Assembly: GCA_016235595.1 (NCBI GenBank)
Contig: JACRJX010000014.1
Coordinates: forward strand, 62,001 to 126,000
Direction of reading: 5' to 3'
Length of the DNA: 64,000 nucleotides
DNA from: Verrucomicrobiota bacterium
GTDB taxonomy: Bacteria > Verrucomicrobiota > Verrucomicrobiia > CAIQCK01
Shown: in pieces, positions 63,010-64,000 of the stretch
Layout of the letters: every line of letters starts with the position of its first letter
Numbering within the stretch: the first letter of the stretch is position 1
Translations under genes and position numbers: made by a program
The notes under the pieces: model-generated
Seen by the model: the letters and a program-made list of their open reading frames with translations, nothing else
The model's database searches: none
Told to the model about the DNA's origin: nothing

Positions 63010-64000
63010 TCAGTCAAAACCGGTGATGTGGTTGCCGATCGATTTGAACCGACCCGTAGTGACGATGGCCTGCGTCGCATTGGTGGCACCGCCGCGCTCG
63101 ATGAGGTTGTCACGGAACAACGACGTGTCACTGCCGTGGCTGGTGAATGCGACAGGCTGCGCGCAACCGGTGATGGTGTTGTCGTGGAGATTCCAGTTGG
63201 CCGAGGGCGCAAACACCTCAAAACGATCACCGACTTTCATTTCGCGCGGCTGCTTGAGCTTGAAGCAAAGTGTCTCGGGATCGAAAGACTCGATGACGGA
63301 GGCTCCGTCAGGCTTTGCGCCGCGAAACCACGCGACATTCCAGCCGCGATAACGGTGAGACAATCGCCGCTCCAAGGGGATTCTGCCGCGGCGGACAATG
63401 AAACTCGTTGGATCTACAACCTCGCCGACGACAGAGTAGGCGGTATCACTGGCGATGCCTTCGCCGCAGTTGCGCAGGAGATTATCGTGGACGATGAGGT
63501 TGATGGCCGGCTCGGTCAGGCGGATCGCGGTGACGTTGGTGTCGCACGCGCCGCGCGTGTAAACCTGGTTGTCGTTGACGATGACATCGGAGGAGGCGAC
63601 GTGAATGGCGGTGCGGGCTCGCGACGGTTCGCCGATGGCAGTCATGTCCATGATATTGCCAGCGATGGTGCAGTTGCTGGTCGGCAGGCTGCGCTCGTCG
63701 CCGCCGGCGATAACCTCGATGCCGCACGAGTTGTAATTCACGAAGAGGTTGTTGCGGACAATCACCTGCGTGGCACCGTCAGTGGCGCGAACGATGTAGC
63801 CGCCGGGGCGGCCGCCGTAACAAGTGCGGCCCTCGAACACATTGTCCGCAACGATATGCTGGGCGGAACCCAGTTGTTCGAAATGCTCGGCGCGGCTGCG
63901 AATGTTGCCCATCGCGACCGTGCCGGAGTTGCGGACATAGTTGCCGATGAATCGCACGAACCGCGACGCGCCTTCCCACGTGCAGCCGCCCACGTCCACG
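63010..64000 (-). CDS. Right-handed beta-helix repeat protein (5' end outside the window)
   Basis: At least 330 residues visible; the frame is open to the right edge, so the N-terminus is missing. Rungs of a parallel beta-helix repeat every 22-25 residues: RFIGNYVRNSGTVAMGN, HIVADNVFEGRTCYGG, VIVRNNLFVNYNSCGIEV, CTIAGNIMDMTA, VIVNDNQVYTRGACDTN, LIVHDNLLRNCGEGIAS. Asn-ladder positions (xNxF/xNxL) are clear. Such folds belong to polysaccharide lyases, epimerases or surface proteins; no catalytic set can be named from this part. Ends 48 nt before the Gfo/Idh gene and is the first seen gene of that operon. Confidence 0.8.
   Translation of the reverse strand, partial: VDVGGCTWEGASRFVRFIGNYVRNSGTVAMGNIRSRAEHFEQLGSAQHIVADNVFEGRTCYGGRPGGYIVRATDGATQVIVRNNLFVNYNSCGIEVIAGGDERSLPTSNCTIAGNIMDMTAIGEPSRARTAIHVASSDVIVNDNQVYTRGACDTNVTAIRLTEPAINLIVHDNLLRNCGEGIASDTAYSVVGEVVDPTSFIVRRGRIPLERRLSHRYRGWNVAWFRGAKPDGASVIESFDPETLCFKLKQPREMKVGDRFEVFAPSANWNLHDNTITGCAQPVAFTSHGSDTSLFRDNLIERGGATNATQAIVTTGRFKSIGNHITGFD

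Noticed and set aside
1..64000. CRISPR array, prophage, insertion sequence or rRNA/tRNA operon
   Set aside because: I saw no regularly spaced repeats, transposase, phage structural genes or rRNA/tRNA landmarks when reading both strands; only short palindromes were found.

Overview
The window is GC-rich chromosomal DNA from a diderm, LPS-bearing bacterium. It most likely belongs to the PVC group, and a Verrucomicrobiota lineage of the Pedosphaera/Limisphaerales type fits best. Supporting signs are a type II pseudopilin with the C-terminal H-X9-DG motif, meso-diaminopimelate made through DapL, a Ser/Thr kinase fused to a DUF1080 domain, many Tat-exported Gfo/Idh/MocA and ceramidase-like enzymes, and the lipid A/heptose genes lpxK, waaF-like and gmhA. 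The taxonomy is inferred from gene content only. I see no rRNA, tRNA, IS element, prophage or CRISPR array. The only RNA gene I am sure of is a one-piece tmRNA (12460-12811, minus).

Layout. 77-9746: secreted glycosidase-like protein, small helical protein, SulP transporter, clpS with a DUF2017 partner, waaF-lpxK on the minus strand, and a secreted protein with internal repeats. 10051-12360: a single-chain EutB-EutC fusion (ethanolamine ammonia-lyase) with a twin-arginine-like N-terminus. 12460-12811: tmRNA. 13038-20929: a biosynthetic block dapF-dapA-dapB-folK-panB, dapL on the opposite strand, then panC-nadB. It holds the whole DapL route from aspartate semialdehyde to meso-DAP plus pantothenate, folate and NAD steps. 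20963-31663: a YaeQ-like gene, a short ORF and kbl (minus), a receptor-like kinase, a hydrogenase-type maturation protease, two secreted carbohydrate-related proteins, and a cupin-HTH regulator divergent from tdh. Kbl and Tdh together form the threonine-to-glycine route.

31680-42670: TRIC-type channel, pseudopilin, N-acetylmuramoyl amidase, UPF0173 hydrolase, then a compact run aroB - nuclease-like ORF - dprA - topA - xer tyrosine recombinase with overlapping genes, and gmhA. 42690-51593: a secreted carbohydrate-degradation locus (DUF1080 protein, GHL6-type protein, acyl esterase, 1471-residue glycosidase-like protein). 51675-56133: cstA, a DUF2892-type protein, bacterioferritin, and an operon of a ModA-like lipoprotein with two membrane proteins that has no ABC transporter. 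56243-64000: a cluster of Tat-exported enzymes (sugar isomerase-like, two ceramidase-like, two Gfo/Idh/MocA) plus a beta-helix protein that runs off the right edge.

The least expected observations are a duplicate of the first 13 panC codons forming a short ORF just upstream of panC; a promoter-hairpin-terminator unit before aroB that looks like a small RNA or attenuator; a palindromic in-frame insertion inside the Xer recombinase together with a topA/xer overlap that contains an A7 tract; the Tat-like EutBC fusion; and the ModA-like lipoprotein/membrane-protein operon.
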